64,000 bases of DNA, taken from Strigamia acuminata (taxonomy: Eukaryota > Arthropoda > Chilopoda > Geophilomorpha > Linotaeniidae). The DNA lies in contig OX442316.1 in the NCBI GenBank assembly GCA_949358305.1, positions 14,942,001 through 15,006,000 on the forward strand, written 5' to 3'. Made by a program: the position numbers and the translations under genes. Positions 48,677-59,609 of this stretch are shown in pieces; the first letter of the stretch is position 1, and every line of letters starts with the position of its first letter. The notes under the pieces were generated by a model. It searched no databases. It was not told the origin of the DNA and was given only the letters and a program-made list of their open reading frames with translations.

Positions 48677-50579
48677 GTAAGTGGCTAAACGACGACGAAT
48701 CGCGCTCGGACACGGGCCACCACTCGGCCGTGCCCGAAGGAAATGCCTAGGTCTTCCACCTTTCGGGTGGACGGTTCAAGGTCCCCCCAATACATTTTTA
48801 TTTTTTTTTTCGCGCTCGTGGAACTTGTTTTCCTCGAATAATTATCCGCTCCGTTCGTTCGCGTTGTTTCTTCCTCGTCGCGTCACGTGGTGGGGCCTTG
48901 GTGGGACCTTGTGGGGGCTTGTGTGAGGTGGGCAGCCTGGGCACGGGGTTTTGTGGGAATTGTTGGTTTTGGGGGATTTTTAAGTGGGTCAGCAACTCTT
49001 TTCTTCGGCACGGGAGGCGATGTAGGTCAGAGGAAAATGAAAAGGGTGCACGGCGGCGAAGATATAATCGTTACGCGGGTTTCGGGGTTTCTATGGGTGT
49101 TTGTCACGACTTGTTTACGGGGTTTTGGTTGGGGTTGAGGGTTGTTGTTGGGGAGAATGGGTGTGTTGAGTTTTAAAGGGCTTGTTCGGGTCGGCCCACC
49201 TGCCCCACTTGTTGTTGTTCTGCTTCTGGCGGCAGTGAAAGCCTGCATCGGGGTGACACAATTGAGGCGTTAGGCCTAAATGGTAAATGTGGGTTTCTAG
49301 ATTTAATTTTTTTTTTTTTTTTTTTTTTTGGAATAGTAATTATTAATTTTAGATTTTATAAAAAATGACACGTGGTGAAGTGTATGATTTTTTTTTGTTA
49401 TCTTATCAGTAAATAATAATTTTTTAATTGTGTTGTTGCAGTTTTGACGTTTTTTTTTTTTAGATAAATTTTTTTGTTTTGTGTTGGTTTTTTTTTCTCG
49501 TGTGGTTTCTGTTTTATGGATTTAATTAATGGCTGTCGAGTTTATGATTTTTTTTTTTATATTTTTTTATTTATTTATTTAAATGGGTGTTTGTTTCGCC
49601 ACGTGTGAGAAAATTGCGGTGGCAATAGAATGGAATTGTTGAGACCTTGAAATGCGGTCGTTGCTACAGAGCTGGCAGCGGTTTTTAATGGAGTTCTATC
49701 AACAGGATGCCCGTTTCGCAGACAATAGGAAACCGGCTGTGACGACATGAGTGAGAGAAAATACCAACTGTGTGCGTGGTCAAGGTTGAAAAGCCTTTTT
49801 TTCTCTTTTTTCCTTCACTTTTTGTTAGTATGTACACATAGTGTGTGGATATTTATACAGGAAATAGCTTTTTCTTTCTTTTAGAATTTATTTATTTTAT
49901 TTTTTATTTTTTATTTTTAAAAATGGCGGCGGGATAAAAATCAAAAATTGTGCTTGATTTCTCGAGGCAGAAGAATGATTAAATGAGAACGAGTTCCACG
50001 AATTTTTTTTTTTTTTGGGGGGAAATTGGGTTTGGTTTATTTGGGTTTTTGGAACATTTTAATTTATTATTATTTATTTTTTTTTTCTAATTTTGTTTTG
50101 GCAGTTTTGATGAGGAATTTTTCTTTGGAATTGGGAGTGTTGAGGGGTGGGTGGGGGGGGGGGTTGTGGTTTTGGATTTTAATTGGTGGAAAAATAGTAA
50201 AAAGATGAGTAATAGCGAGGGGTGTGTGGGGGTTTGAATGGCCATCATCGATGGGAAGCAGCTGTTGGACTAAAACGCGTTGCAACTCGTTCAAGGTCAA
50301 GGCTAGAAATGGCGGAAAGGAATAAGAAGAGGGGGGTCTTCTTATTTTGTCTCTGTTGGAGCAGTGCGCAGATTGACGTCACTGTGCGCTACTTTTACAC
50401 ATCTCCCTTCGCTGTTTCGAAATATTTAATGGCCTAATTCCGCGAATTCTCTCTAGTTCACCCTAGTGGATTTAGATAAGCGGCAATAAACGTCCAGGGT
50501 GGAAATCGGGCAAATTGGTTTGTTATTACTGCGTTTTTTTTGCAGTTTTCGTTCGATTTTTCAGGTGTTTTACAGTTTT

Positions 50580-50915
50580 TTAAGGCGTTTTTGAGGTTTT
50601 TTGGTGTTTTTTAAGGCGTTTTTGAGGTTTTTTTCACTTTTATTTTGTTTTTTGGTGTTTTTTTCACTTTTATTTTGTTTTTTGGTGTTTTTTTTCACTT
50701 TTATTTTGTTTTTTTGGTCTTTTTTTCACTTTTATTTTGGTTTTTTGGTCTTTTTCTCACTTTTATTTTGGTTTTTTGGCCTTTTTTCACTTTTATTTTG
50801 GTTTTTTGGTCTTTTTCTCACTTTTATTTTGGTTTTTTGGCCTTTTTTCACTTTTATTTCAATTTTTTGGTGTTTTTTCACTTTTATTTTGGTTTTTTCT
50901 GCATTTTTTCAGTGT
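50580..50915. repeat. 31-bp array CACTTTTATTTTGGTTTTTTG
   Basis: About 10 units of roughly 31 bp (CACTTTTATTTTGGTTTTTT then GGTCTTTTTCT). The Phe-rich frames on the + strand are artefacts. Confidence 0.9.
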
Positions 50916-53900
50916 TTTATTGGTGGTTTAATTCCAAACCCGATAGTTTCAAGCGACCATAAAAATGTTTTCGTCTTATCGAGTGTATATTTAGGTTTTT
51001 GATAACAGGTGGGATGGTTTTATCAACTTTTGAATTGGTTACTATGTCACTATTAAGTTGAAGTTTATTTATTTTTATTTTTAAAGTTGATAATTTTTTT
51101 TTTTGTTTGGAATTTTTAGAATTTGTTTTAGAATTTTTTTTTTTGCTATCTGAAAAAGTGAAGGGAAAAAAAAACAATGTGAATAACACCGTTTACAATA
51201 GAGGAAATTTAAAGATGTCCTTGGAGATAAAGAGGTGAAATTATTACCTTCTGGGGCTCTGTTGGAATTTTTGGAGTGTTGTACTGGATTTGTTTTTGGA
51301 AAAACTTTTTTTTTTTTTCTAAATTTATTTTTATATTTTTTTTTTATAAATATGGTGGCCAATTGGCATTAAACTAAACTAAACCCCTTTAGAAGTTTTG
51401 AAGGTCTTTCGAAAGAAGTAATGTGTTGAAAATAGGTGTTGAGTTGCAGTAATAAAAAAAAAAATTCAAGGACAGGTATTAAAAAGTTGAACCTGAATTA
51501 AAACTCCACCTATCGGATTAAAATGGGTAATTAAAGTTTTTTTTTTTTAATTTTTTTTTTTTTAATTTTTTAAATTGAATTCTTTTGTGACAAATTAATT
51601 TTCAAGACCGTGCGGAGAAAATTCGAGAATCGACGGAACTGCGCGTCGCGTAGTCCGTTGTCGTTGGGAATTTTCCCGCTTTTTCCACGTCATTCGACGA
51701 TTCCGACGATTCCGACTGGAAAAATTCATATTTTCCCATCGATTTAATTTATTTTTCCTCGAGAAACATTTTTGTGGTGAAGGCCACGAGTGGCGCCCCA
51801 CCTGGTGGCCAACGCTTCACGCTGACAAGTTTTGTGACACACAACAATGGCATGTTTTTCGCTTCTGTGGCCTCATGAGAAGTAGAGAAAAGGACAGCCC
51901 GGGGAGGGACCACGCGACCCGCCTTCTCATTGATACAAACAGAAAAAGTGGAGAGGGTTTTCGAGAAAAGAAAGGAAAAAAGAAATATTGTGCGTGTATT
52001 TTTGGCTTCTTTTTATCTCGGTCTGAGAGCGCCGCGTCGTGAGAAAGTTTGGGGTTATTGGTTTGCATATTAAGCGAGTGAAGAATAATGCAGTGTCACG
52101 TTTCGCGCAATTTTATTCACAAGTGTTTGATGATTGATGGGCGGAACAGGTGCTTGGTGCAGTAAGTTTACTTTGGTGGTTTGCGTATTTCGTGACCGAT
52201 TTGTGCATCCACGAAGCAAAAATAGAAAAATAACGATAATAAAAACGAGGAATTGATAAGAAAATACGGAGTAAACAAGGAAATTGTGCGTAGAAATGCG
52301 TAATGTGTGCAAATAGATTTGTTTCGTACATAATTCGTCGTCCGGGGCAACCGATCTCGCAAAGGACTCCTCGGATACGTCGTAACTAATCGGGTTGTTG
52401 TGGGTTGCCCGGCGACAAAAACTCAGCGGCAAAGTCAACACTTGGGAGAAGAAGTTTAATTGTGGCGCACCGGGGTGGTGATCAATCAAAGCTCTTGCTT
52501 GTGTCTGCCACCATTTTTTAAGAAAGTTGGCCGCCCTCAGGTGAGAGTCTGTCGGCGTGTGACCAAGCAAGGCAAAAAGAGACGACAAAAGGGGAAATTT
52601 ACACAAGTGATGGGTGGTGGCGCCATATATCACGCGCCCCGTGGTTTTGACATAAGGGGGCTGATGAATGTTGGGTGGGAAGGCGAAACAGGGTAAAAAA
52701 TGGCGCACTCAGAAACGGTCCCCAGTGACTTTGGGAAAAGGAAGGGGTTGCCGTCCATTGTAGCGCCGCGCGAGTTTTTCTGTCAGGTGAGCAGAAGTCG
52801 ATGCATCATTTTGCTGCACCCAAATGCGTCTTCGGACCCTCCCCCCATCCCTCCCCCGTTTGATTCCCCATTCGCGGCATTTGAATGGAGGAACGTCGTC
52901 TTGGCAACGGACACAAAGCGGGTGTTTGACCACCTAATGGGGGATTAAACAACCCCCCCAAGAACCGACACTTGCGCACCCCCCACGCACTAAATCTTGG
53001 CGTTAATACGGGACAGTTTGGACTCAATATTTTTCACATCCATTGCAGACCTGGTCACGTAAGGGTCTTGTTGTGTCCACAGACGGAGGGGCCGTGAGGA
53101 GGATTTTTTTTTTTTTGTTGGAGAAAGGCTTTTGAAAAGTTTGAGGGGTTTTGGATGGGGGTTGTGAGGGAGGGCATGCGTGTAATTTGCACACCCTTCT
53201 TTATGTCCCTTTTGGAGCTCTGAGAGAAAAGGGAAATTTTTTTTTGGAAAAATTTTGATTTATTTTTGGGGGTTTTTTGGGTTAAAAATGGTTGATTTTG
53301 TTGTTTTGGGGGGGTGGGGGGGGGGGTCGGGAAAGGTGTCAAGGTTGGTTTTAGTGTCCCCTTGATTGGTGGGAAAGATCCTGTTGGATTGAGTGTTTAC
53401 AAGAGTTTTTGTGTCTTTATCTGGTTGTGCAATCCTTTTATTGCCCGGGAGTTTGTTGCTTTTGATGGTTTTTGATGGATTTTTGTCTCTGTTCGTGTTT
53501 TGTTGGACAAAGCAACGACCTCGATTGCGCAAGTGATTGTTTTTGCGCGAGAAGGGGCGAGATTACGTGAGCGGATGACGAGATTTGATGGAGTTTGTTG
53601 TCGGTTGTTTATGGGAAACGATGATTTTTGAGTCTTCAAGCTCGAGCGACGACTAAAAGGGTTATTCACACGGTGGATTTGAAAAGGGACCCACTTCCGG
53701 TTGGAGATGCGATTTTGCGGTTTGATAAATGGCGTATCATTGGTTTCCTGTTACCTGGTTGAGGATGGAAGGGTTGAATCGATGCCCACGTGGATTGAAT
53801 GTGAATGAGTGACGGGCGGTTTATTTAAATGGCGGGGCGAGTGTTATTGAACTGTATCGATTTTTGTTTTTATTTGGGTTTGGTGGTTTTTTGTGGCCGG

Positions 53901-54219
53901 TAGGGCGGCGCTGGTGGCAAGGGTGTTTGACCTTGGATATTGTTTCATGTTGGGATTACGAGATTTAACCTAATTAAGCGGAGGATGGGAAAGGTGAGCG
54001 AGAGAGCAACACGATTGCCAATTAGGCCGTACACGAACACATTGAGTCTGTTGTCATGGCGACTGAGTGAAACAAGTCATTTGCGCGGAACGAGACGAAT
54101 GGTTGTTGAAACTCGACGTTTTGTTCTGATTTTTTTTTTTATATATTTAAATGTTTTTATCTACTTTCTGTTGGAAAAAATTAAATTTTCTAAACTTCAG
54201 AGTTTTTTCCTTCAATTTT

Positions 54220-54470
54220 TGGGATTTTTTTCGTCAAAATTTTGGATTTTTCATTAATTTTTGGATTTTTCTTTAATTTCTTGCGTTTTTGGTCAATTTT
54301 TCGATTTTTCATTAATTTTTTTGGGTTTTTTCTTTAATTTTTTGGGTTTTTTCTTTAATTTCTTGCGATTTTCGTCAATTTTTGGATTTTTTTTATTAAT
54401 TTTTTGGATTTTTCTTCAATTTTTTGGCTTTTTTCGTTCATTTTTTGCGTTTTCTTCTCCAATTTTTAGG
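54220..54470. repeat. T-rich 20-bp-like array (ATTTTTGGATTTTTCTTTAA)
   Basis: Degenerate units of about 20 bp in the intron upstream of the B1-like exon. Confidence 0.7.
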
Positions 54471-54879
54471 AAGTGATTTTTTTTGTGACCTTTGGGGGAG
54501 AGGGAAATATCTTAGTGGGTAAGTGGAGTCTCTTTTTTAGTGTATTTACACACAAGAAAAAAAGAGGAATGAAGTTTAATGCTCGTGAGCCCAAACAACA
54601 ACAAAAAAAAAATGAAGCGAGGATAAGATTAGACCTAATTATAATACTGTAGTTCAAGGGAACCTACAGTCCTCATTTCTTGCTAGATTTGTTCTTTTTT
54701 CTTCTCCTTCATCTCAGGGCATTGCTTTCTAGGCCTCACTGCCCAAAGACATTTTTCTCCAACCTCGAACCAGGTGTTCCAAACATTTCCAAACAAAAAC
54801 AAAAAAAAAAAAACATTTTGAAAAAACATTTTGAAAAAAACAACAAAAACCAACGAATCACGATTATTAAATTTCCCAA

Positions 54880-55160
54880 ATTTAAATCAAATAAAAATCT
54901 AAAACAAATTGTTAACTCAAGCTCACCGCCGCTGGGCGGAGCCACAGAAAGAGCATGTGGGCGTCCTGCTATCGAGGCTAGTTTTTGCACAAGGTGAATG
55001 GGAAACTGGGAAAGTGTGTTGAACTTTAGGTGCAACTCCCACTCACTCGTGTTGCACCACCGGCGCTCGTCTTAGGTCAAGAGTGTTGCTCGACTCGACT
55101 CGTGCGACTCGCGCTGTCTGGATTTACGCGATCAAAGTGTCGCTCATTCGCGCCTGTGTC
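54880..55160 (+). promoter_or_regulatory. Probable promoter/leader of the B1-like EcR transcript
   Basis: A GC-enriched patch lies just upstream of the B1-like ATG and contrasts with the T-rich intron on either side. I see no plausible coding exon feeding it and no strong acceptor immediately before the coding part, so it most likely carries the transcription start and 5' UTR. The exact start cannot be placed. No clear TATA box is present. Confidence 0.4.
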
Positions 55161-55350
55161 ATGGGGGACATGGGCTCCCCCGAAGTGTCGTCCTCGAGTC
55201 CCGCGCCCTTCTGCCGGCGCTCGCCCTCCGACAGTGTCACGTCCAACGACATCGGCGAAGTGAATCTCGACTTTTGGGACCTCGACTTGAACGCCTCGCC
55301 TGGCGTGCATCATGTCAATAATTATTCCTCAAGTAGTAATTCGGGCTCAG
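55161..55350 (+). CDS. EcR: EcR-B1-like amino-terminal exon
   Basis: This exon encodes 63 residues plus one base. The sequence is Ser/Pro-rich with an acidic-aromatic segment containing GEVNLDFWDLDLN (residues 32-44), then a serine/asparagine tail. The acidic DFWDLDLN block resembles the activation motif near the end of B1 amino termini in crustaceans and hemimetabolous insects; that resemblance is from memory. The chosen ATG sits in GTCATGG (G at -3, G at +4). The frame stays open upstream but without a better ATG. The donor is GGCTCAG|GTACGT (55,351), phase 1, so the mature junction reads [13 protein letters not shown], close to the SGRDDLSP junction of Drosophila EcR. With the common exons the protein would be 455 or 458 residues. 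Confidence 0.88.
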
Positions 55351-57590
55351 GTACGTGCGGGGTGAAAAATGTCGCGGGATTTTGATTTTTAGGCGGTTTT
55401 AGGCCTTTTTATTCGTTTTTATTCGTTTGGGGAAAATGGTTTTGTTTTTTTATTTTTAGTGTCACAGGTGTTGCGCCATTTAATTGCCAGATGGCAGTTT
55501 GAGTGGCGGAAGAGAGGTTTGCTTCTCTTTATTCCGTTTCCTTTTATATCCTGGCAACCCCTTTTTCTTTATTTTTCTAAGAATATTGTGGGGAATGAAT
55601 AAGAAGGCTAAAAATAGTGCGCACCTATTGCTCTCCTGCTCCCCATATTCCTGACCCACTATTGGTAATTTTAGACAGTGATGGGTTGGGGTGGGTTGGT
55701 GGCGACATCTGGTGAGAGAATCTTTTTTTTTTTTTTTTTTTAATTTCTAAATTAAAAATTTTGCAATGGAATTTTTGACAAAAGAAAAATAATTTTTGTT
55801 AAATAATTTTTATTTTTTTTAAATTGGACCCGGAGCATTTTATGGTGTGTCAATGAGGCCACCGCCCTCTATACCTGCTTGCTTACATCGCTGGTTGAGT
55901 GTTGCACGTGAGAGTCAAGAACCTCCACGCGCCGCAGCCACCAATCACCGACTCAAGGTCGATCGTGGCTAGAGGCCATGGGCGTCCATATTAAACATGG
56001 TGGAAAGTCATTACGAGTGGTTAGTAGTCTTAGTACCATGATGGACTTGTTTGAGGTGGAATTGGGTCCGCGGAGGCGACACCCCAACAGGTGCCCCGCG
56101 AAATATCGGCCTGGGCGTCTCTCTAGGCCTTTCGTGGCTTATTTGGAGCTTGTCCAAGCCTCGGTTTGATAACAATTGACAATGGCGGCGTAGGTGGAGG
56201 TCAAGAGCGCCGATGGAACGATATTTTTGGCCGGGAATCAAGTTTAATTCGTCGGCTTTTATTAAGGGCAAGTTCGCCGCTCTTTCTCCGATCGCGTTAC
56301 AAGGTCGCGCTTGTTTATCGCGCAGCTCGATTTCGTGACCTGGAATTAAGAAATTCGATTAAATATCGATTTTGGTGGATTTTTTTTGTTTTTTAAATCT
56401 AATCTAAGTGGATTCGCGGACCCACCTTTGGTCCGGCGAGGATTTGTGGGGGGTGGGGGGGGGGAATAAATGAAGTAAAAGTTTTTTTGTTGTTTTTTGT
56501 GTGTCGGGGGGTTATGGCTTTCACTGGGTTTCACCTTTAGCGTCGCTATGGCAACTTGGCCAGTTCTTTGAACTTTTTGAGGTCAGACTGGTTTTGACCC
56601 AGGTGTTTTGCTCGCCTCGGGGCTTGGCCCTATTTCTCTAATCCCCTCTTCTTTTTTCTTAACCATCATCTCTCCCTTTTATCCATCTTTACAACACACC
56701 CCGGACCCTTCGCGGGCCCCTTGCCTCCGCCTTCCCACGTCCAGACTCGTCTATCTCCCTCGGCCTTGAAGGTGTGGCCGATTCATCGCGAATTTTTGGT
56801 GGGAATTTGAATTTTTTGGGGTTTTTGGATGAAATTTTTGGGTTTTTGGGTTTTTTTTGGGTGGACAGTGGTCAGTTTGTGGTTCGAAGGGCAGATTGAT
56901 TGTGTGGGAATGAAAGGTTGGTTTTATCCGGCTGACCTAGTGGACTTGGCACGATTTCTGAGCTTTTTTGGGCGGTTTTGGTGCCAATGATCTTTGGTAA
57001 TTTGAGTTGATTAATTTATTAAAATCAACAATTTCGAAATTTATTTTTTTTTTGGGTTTTTTTTTTTTTTTTTTGGTTAAATCATCAAATTTCTTGGGAA
57101 TTCTATGACCTAACGAGCGAGCCTTAAAAGGTGGAGCAGGTTTTTTTTTTTTTTTTCTTTTCTTATTGTGACACGAGAGAAATCCATTGCCCTCTTCCCC
57201 TTCATTTCTTTTTCCGCTTTTGAAACACTGACAAAGTGTTAAAAAAAATGACTAGTGGCCTCTGGTGGGGAAATGAGGTCACACAAATAAAAAGAAATGT
57301 TGTTTTTTTGTGTGTGTTTGGTTTAATCACGGTTGTCCTTTTTATATCCCAAGTCGTAAAAAGAGAAGTTATTTTTTCGACGTTTGAAGAGGGAAAAAAG
57401 AGAGAAAATACAATGACACAAGTTGAATAATCACATGTGGGTGTTGTGTCAGTGCAGGTGTGGTCCAGGTGGATATTGCGTGATGAAGAAGAAGGGAAAA
57501 AATTGAATTTCGCCATTTAATTTAATTTAATTTTTAATTTTTAATCGTATTTTGATGTTAATATTTATTTATTTTTTATTTTTTTGACAG
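55351..57590. other. EcR intron between B1-like exon and common exon
   Basis: 2.24-kb intron with T runs, a GC-richer part at 55,850-56,350 containing a TAGAGGGCGG word (minus strand, 55,862), and a CTCF-like near match at about 57,251 (minus strand CCACCAGAGGCC). No coding exon seen. Confidence 0.7.
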
Positions 57591-57764
57591 GTCGGGAGGA
57601 CATGTCCCCGCCTGGCAGCATTAATGGATTCCCAGGGGACAGTTTTGGGGAATCGAAAAAGAAAAAGGGGCCCACACCTCGACAACAAGAGGAGCTTTGT
57701 TTGGTATGCGGCGATAGGGCGTCGGGATATCACTACAATGCACTCACGTGCGAAGGATGCAAAG
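57591..57764 (+). CDS. EcR: EcR common exon: linker and first zinc finger
   Basis: The acceptor TTTTTGACAG ends at 57,590. The first two bases complete a Gly codon from any of the three first exons. The peptide begins [13 protein letters not shown], passes through a KKKKGP basic stretch and enters the first C4 zinc finger (Cys139, 142, 156, 159 in EcR-A numbering), including the P-box CEGCKG that sets half-site specificity. The donor AAAG|GTTTGT at 57,765 splits the Gly of CKG|FF, a usual intron position for nuclear receptors of this group. This exon is where all amino-terminal isoforms converge. Confidence 0.97.
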
Positions 57765-57784
57765 GTTTGTGTTTTTTTAATTTT

Positions 57785-57900
57785 TATTTTCGAGTTTTTT
57801 GCTCAAATTTTGTGCTTTTTGCTCAAATTTTGTGTTTTTTGCTCAAATTTTGTGTTTTTTGCTCAAATTTTGTGTTTTTCGCTCAAATTTTGTGTTTTTT
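57785..57900. repeat. 20-bp array TTTTTGCTCAAATTTTGTGT inside the zinc-finger intron
   Basis: Six near-perfect 20-bp units fill almost all of the 139-bp intron between the two zinc-finger exons and run to within a few bases of the acceptor AG. They therefore supply its pyrimidine-rich tract and probably its branch point. Confidence 0.95.
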
Positions 57901-57903
57901 TAG

Positions 57904-58044
57904 GCTTTTTCCGGCGGAGCATCACGAAAAATGCGGTGTATCAGTGCAAATACGGCAACAATTGCGAAATCGACATGTATATGCGTCGAAAATGCCAGGA
58001 ATGTCGGCTGAAAAAGTGCCTGAATGTCGGCATGAGGCCCGAGT
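57904..58044 (+). CDS. EcR: EcR common exon: second zinc finger
   Basis: The acceptor TTTTTTTAG ends at 57,903. The exon starts [15 protein letters not shown] and holds the second zinc finger (Cys175, 181, 191, 194) with D-box KYGNNC and the signature [15 protein letters not shown], ending GMRPE plus the first base of Cys208. All eight zinc ligands of the domain are present, so DNA binding should be intact. The donor is GAGT|GTAAGT. The introns on both sides are tiny (139 and 63 bp), unlike the multi-kilobase introns at the 5' end. Confidence 0.97.
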
Positions 58045-58107
58045 GTAAGTTGCGATGGTGGTGTGATTTGTGCGATTTGTTTGGTTGAATTTGTTGTTGT
58101 TGTTTAG

Positions 58108-58355
58108 GCGTGGTGCCCGAGCAGCAGTGCGCTGTGAAAAGGGAGGCGAAAAGACAGCAGAAGGAGAAGGATAAACCTAATAGCACGACTAAAGAACACG
58201 GGTCGCCAGTGGACCTTCATAAAGAGGAAACGAAAGAGAAGGATCCTGCTATGGCGAATAAATTAAGCTCGGAGGAAGCGGAGTTAATCGAGAGGCTCGT
58301 GTATTTCCAGGAAGAATTCGAGTCGCCTTCAGATGATGATCTCAAAAAAATCACC
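58108..58355 (+). CDS. EcR: EcR common exon: T-box/hinge and LBD helix 1
   Basis: The acceptor TTGTTTAG ends at 58,107, and GC completes Cys208. The peptide continues VVPEQQCAVKREAKRQQKEK, the conserved carboxy-terminal extension and basic hinge that supports DNA binding and nuclear localisation. A variable charged hinge follows, then LBD helix 1 with SSEEAELIERLVYFQEEFES (about residues 261-280) and SPSDDDLKKIT. The donor ATCACC|GTGAGT is phase 0, matching both alternative exons downstream. The hinge is shorter than in Drosophila. Confidence 0.96.
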
Positions 58356-58635
58356 GTGAGTTTGGGAGGTTTTTTTTGTTTTTTTGGGTTTTTTTTGGGT
58401 TTTTTTGTGGTTTGGAAAAGGATGCGTGGTTGTGTGTCGGAAACTGGAACCAGATTGTGGTTTCAGGTCAAAGTGATCAAGTATTTGCGGTAATGGGCCG
58501 TCGGAAATGGGTTTTTTTGGCAGAAGATGTGTGTAAATGCGTGAATTAGTTTACAGGTTGGTGTGGATTGGAATTGGAAATTGGATATTTGATGTTTTTG
58601 AATGGAATTGCGATTGTTTGAATCAAATTTTTCTA

Positions 58636-59095
58636 ATATTTGGTCAAAATACATCAAAATTTTGTTAATAAAGATCAAAATTTGTCGAAATACATCAAAA
58701 TTTTGTTTAAAAACATCAAAATTTTGTTTAAAAACATCAAAATTTGTCGAAATACATCAAAATTTGTCGAAATACATCAAAATTTGTCGAAATACATCAA
58801 AACTTTGTTTAAAAAGATCAAAATTTGTCGAAATACTTCAAAATTTTGTTGAAAAACATCAAAATTTGTCGAAATACATCAAAATTCGTCGGAATATGTG
58901 GAAATATATCAAAATTTTGTCAGAAATACATCAAAATTCGTCGGAATATGTGGAAATATATCAGAATTTTGTCAGAAATACATCAAAATTATCTTCAATT
59001 TAGTCATAAACTAATCAAACTTTGTTGCAATACATAGAAATTATCTTAAATTTAGTCATGAATTTATCAAAATTTGGAGAAAAATAACGAAATTT
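58636..59095. repeat. 20-bp array AAAATTTGTCGAAATACATC in the intron before the alternative LBD exons
   Basis: About 18-20 units of 20 bp (variants AAAATTTTGTTTAAAAACATC and GTCGGAATATGTGGAAATATATC) occupy about half of the 887-bp intron preceding the two alternative exons. The overlapping peptide frames are repeat artefacts. Confidence 0.93.
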
Positions 59096-59242
59096 ACGAA
59101 ACGTCATACCCAGTGCGCCATTGACGAGTAAATAGAATTAAATTCGGTTTATCTAAGGCTTAAGTTTAAAATTAAAGTTTAGAATTAAAGTTTAACCTGT
59201 TGATTTACTTTTGATTTTCCTTCTCCCCCTCCTACGAAACAG

Positions 59243-59401
59243 CAATTCCCATTCACAGGTCAAGATGTTTCGGACGATGAGAGGCGTTTCAAACACATAA
59301 CCGAGATCACAATTTTGACAGTTCAGTTGATAGTGGAATTTGCCAAATGCGTTCCCGGCTTTACTCCGTTAATGCGAGAAGACCAAATAACTTTACTTAA
59401 G
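59243..59401 (+). CDS. EcR: EcR alternative LBD exon, version 1 (53 residues)
   Basis: The acceptor GAAACAG ends at 59,242. The exon encodes QFPFTGQDVSDDERRFKHIT, then [20 protein letters not shown] and [13 protein letters not shown], ending AAG|GTAGAA; both ends are phase 0. It covers the helix 2-3 loop, helix 3 and the start of helix 4. It keeps the ITILT segment that lines the ecdysteroid pocket and the helix 3 Lys of the coactivator charge clamp. It replaces [11 protein letters not shown] of version 2 with AKCVPGFTPLM and carries a 3-residue insertion before RFKH. It is one of two exons competing for the same place: using both would put helix 3 in tandem (still in frame), and using neither would remove helix 3. 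Its acceptor tract is less clean than that of version 2. Confidence 0.92.
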
Positions 59402-59609
59402 GTAGAAAGAAAAGACATATTAAATGTGCATTGGAAATCCGCTGGTCAATGGTCATCGTTGTGTTTTAGTTATTTTTGCTCTGCTCAAATTTCGTGCCCC
59501 ATTTTCATTTTATATATTTATTTTTCATTTTTTCATTTTCATTTTTATTTTTATTTTTCGTCGCTTTTAATATTGTGTTTGTTTTTGCTTTTACCGTTAT
59601 TTTTCTCAG

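Larger units (their letters stand above)
48677..54879. other. EcR intron between candidate short exon and B1-like exon
   Basis: AT-rich intron with tandem arrays (50,580-50,915; 54,220-54,470), G-runs near 50,150 and 53,312, and a GC-richer zone at 51,600-52,950. An ATG-started 29-codon stretch at 52,700 ends at a CAG|GTGAGC donor (52,787) but in phase 0, so it cannot serve as an EcR first coding exon. Confidence 0.6.

Noticed and set aside
52070-52708. 212-codon open frame on the minus strand
   Set aside because: It begins at GTG rather than ATG, has no recognisable domain, and lies inside the EcR intron. It is probably chance openness in a GC-richer patch.
52700-52786. ATG-started 29-codon stretch ending in a CAG|GTGAGC donor, considered as a fourth EcR first exon
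   Set aside because: It ends in phase 0, so splicing to 57,591 (which needs phase 1) would shift the frame.
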